This document shows, one piece after another, positions 14,960-16,179 of a DNA stretch of 16,179 nucleotides; the first letter of the stretch is position 1; every line of letters starts with the position of its first letter. The DNA is from JBEVEP01 sp040512755 (lineage in GTDB: Bacteria; Pseudomonadota; Alphaproteobacteria; Rhizobiales; Rhizobiaceae): contig JBEVEP010000354.1 in the NCBI GenBank assembly GCA_040512755.1, positions 1 through 16,179 of the forward strand, read 5' to 3'. A program made the translations under genes and the position numbers. The notes under the pieces are model-generated. The model was given only the letters and a program-made list of their open reading frames with translations, was not told the origin of the DNA and searched no databases.

Positions 14960-15715
14960 ATGACAACAGGCAGAACCGCCATCGTCACCGGAGCCGGAAC
15001 AGGAATTGGAAAATCTGTCGCCACGGCGCTGCTGAGAAATGGCTGGAACACAGTTTTTTGCGGACGCCGGCAGGCCGTGCTCGAAGAGGCGATCAGCGCG
15101 GCCGGACCGGCTGAAACCAAAGCGCTCGCGCTAGCCTGCGATGTGACGAAGCCGGATGACGTGGATCGCTTGTTCGATAGCGCCACGAAAGAGTTCGGGC
15201 GCGTCGATCTCCTCTTCAACAATGCCGGCAGAGGCTACAAATCGACTTTGATCGACGAAATTCCGATCGATGTTTGGAATGAGATCGTCGGCGTCAATCT
15301 GACCGGTTCGTTCCTCTGCGCGCGCAAGGCCTTCGGCGTGATGCGCCGGCAGTCGCCGATGGGTGGGCGTATCATCAACAACGGATCTGTCTCGGCCTAT
15401 GCGCCGCGTCCCGGCTCGGTGCCTTACACGGCCACCAAGCATGCGATCACCGGACTTACCCGGACGCTTGCCCTTGACGGCCGCCCATTCGACATCGCCT
15501 GTGGCCAGATCGACATCGGGAATGCGCTGACCGAAATGGTCGCGCCGACGACGGTCGGAGTGCCGCAGGCCGATGGCAGCATCGCTCCGGAAGCCGTGAT
15601 GGACGTTCAGCGCGTCGCCGATGCGGTGGTCCACATGGCCAGTCTGCCGCTCGACGCGAACGTCCTCTTCATGACGGTCATGGCGACGAAAATGCCTTAT
15701 GTCGGCAGGGGATGA
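14960..15715 (+). CDS. Short-chain dehydrogenase/reductase (SDR) family oxidoreductase
   Basis: This 251-residue classical SDR has an N-terminal NAD(P)-binding motif TGAGTGIG (about 10-17), CGRR at the cofactor-choice position (about 34-37, with arginines suggesting NADP), and CDVT near 60. NNAG is at about 88-91, followed by VNLTGSF, a catalytic serine in NNGSVSAYAP, and the YTATKHA motif with the Tyr and Lys of the active site (about 155-161). The substrate cannot be read from sequence. The C-terminal part differs from the best known SDR subfamilies, with CGQIDIGNALTEM in place of the usual PGxxxT, so the substrate loop is distinctive. The start at ATG 14960 has GGGA about seven bases upstream. 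It stands alone behind the terminator at 14805-14832, so it needs its own promoter, which was not identified. Confidence 0.92.
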   Translation: MTTGRTAIVTGAGTGIGKSVATALLRNGWNTVFCGRRQAVLEEAISAAGPAETKALALACDVTKPDDVDRLFDSATKEFGRVDLLFNNAGRGYKSTLIDEIPIDVWNEIVGVNLTGSFLCARKAFGVMRRQSPMGGRIINNGSVSAYAPRPGSVPYTATKHAITGLTRTLALDGRPFDIACGQIDIGNALTEMVAPTTVGVPQADGSIAPEAVMDVQRVADAVVHMASLPLDANVLFMTVMATKMPYVGRG

Positions 15716-15727
15716 CGCCGGTGCCGG

Positions 15728-15986
15728 GGAGCGAAGCGCCAGGCTGGAGCACCCCTCATCCGCCTTCGCTGCGCTCAGGCACCTTCTCCCACACGGGGAG
15801 AAGGGGGCACCGCTTCGCTGCGGCCGGCAATCTCCACGGTCCGAGATTAACCGAAGCGCTGCTATCGCGCCTCTCCTTCTCCCCCCTGTGGGAGAAGGTG
15901 GCCGAGCCGAAGCGAAGCGCAGGCGAGGTCGGATGAGGGGTGCTGGACGGAGCGCAGCGCTCCAAGCTGGAACACCCCCTATCCGT
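15728..15986. repeat. Compound palindromic intergenic repeat
   Basis: The 310-bp gap after the dehydrogenase is filled by nested repeats. The outer arms AGCACCCCTCATCCG (15748-15762) and CGGATGAGGGGTGCT (15930-15944) pair perfectly over 15 bp. Inside them are two hairpins, CCTTCTCCC with GGAGAAGG (from 15783) and CCTTCTCCC with GGGAGAAGG (15875-15897). A 15-bp palindrome GGAGCGCAGCGCTCC follows at 15949-15963. The segment 15949-15986 is a diverged direct copy of 15728-15765. Reading frames crossing this region are palindrome artefacts. Elements of this look are, from memory, widespread in rhizobial genomes. Confidence 0.85.
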
Positions 15987-16025
15987 CTCGGCTCCCAGCA
16001 CCAGGATGAAGAAAACGAAAATTCT

Positions 16026-16179
16026 TTATCCACGCCCTTTCCGCTGCTTCCATAATCGGCCCATCGCCTTCACGGGAACCTGGTGCGCACCGGGTATCAG
16101 GGAGGGCGGCGGTGCCGGGCCGGTCGCGTGGCGGAAACGCGGCTGGAAATTTTCATCCGAGGCCCGGGCCCGTTTCGCG
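16026..16179 (-). CDS. C-terminal end of an unidentified protein, cut by the right edge
   Basis: One minus-strand frame is open from the right edge to a TAA at 16026-16028, giving 51 codons. The other two minus frames are closed in this stretch. The peptide ends PGAHQVPVKAMGRLWKQRKG followed by RG. It is basic and Pro-rich at the end, with GC-rich third positions as in neighbouring genes. I cannot assign a family from this tail. It converges on the dehydrogenase, with the compound palindrome between them. Confidence 0.5.
   Translation of the reverse strand, partial: AKRARASDENFQPRFRHATGPAPPPSLIPGAHQVPVKAMGRLWKQRKGRG

Noticed and set aside
15131..16033. 300-codon minus-strand frame opposite the SDR gene
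   Set aside because: It runs antisense through the whole SDR and through the palindromic repeat, and has no family motifs.
15699..16055. Plus-strand frames across the compound palindrome
   Set aside because: They follow the palindromic repeat in more than one frame on both strands, have no ribosome binding site, and look like repeat artefacts.
1..16179. A genomic island, CRISPR array or phage-defence cluster
   Set aside because: Recognised genes are mostly metabolic, transport or regulatory core functions. There is no integrase, transposase, regularly spaced repeat array, tRNA attachment site or nuclease cluster.

Overview
The window looks like ordinary chromosome of an alphaproteobacterium of the order Rhizobiales, most like Mesorhizobium and its relatives. 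This rests on the high GC content, the set of core genes, two families of long palindromic intergenic repeats of the kind common in rhizobial genomes, and CtrA-type (TTAA-N7-TTAA) sequences. No tRNA, rRNA, CRISPR array, insertion sequence, prophage or integrase was found. No genus can be fixed from the sequence alone.

Layout. The left part (1-4299) is a minus-strand run: pepF (M3 oligoendopeptidase), pabB, pabC (overlapping pabB by 52 bp), and a heme-dependent oxidative N-demethylase family gene (DUF3445) cut by the left edge. PabB and PabC together make p-aminobenzoate for folate; the glutaminase partner PabA is not in the window. Divergent from pepF, the plus strand carries a sigma-54 activator of the NtrC type (REC, AAA+, Fis HTH) and then a secreted DUF882/M15-like peptidoglycan peptidase with a long Pro/Ala/Glu-rich tail. 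Convergent with these are eda (KDPG aldolase of the Entner-Doudoroff pathway) and, upstream of it on the same strand, a standalone DUF3380 muramidase.

From 9825 onward the named genes are on the plus strand: trhO (tRNA U34 hydroxylase), a DUF533/TerB-like gene bracketed by two direct copies of a palindromic repeat, the molybdate transporter operon modABC (with translationally coupled modB-modC), and a short-chain dehydrogenase. The right end holds a large compound palindromic repeat and the C-terminal end of an unidentified minus-strand gene.

The most interesting unexplained structure lies between modC and the dehydrogenase. A perfect CtrA consensus box is followed by a stem-loop that displays a CUUCCUCCC (anti-Shine-Dalgarno) sequence in its loop, and then by a perfect GC-rich hairpin with a T run. 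No reading frame is present. This has the architecture of a trans-acting small RNA of roughly 70 nt, possibly under cell-cycle control. Other points of note are covariation between the two repeats around the TerB-like gene, overlapping palindromes at the eda promoter, a possible gene relic in the modA leader, and a phage-like muramidase with neither signal peptide nor phage neighbours.
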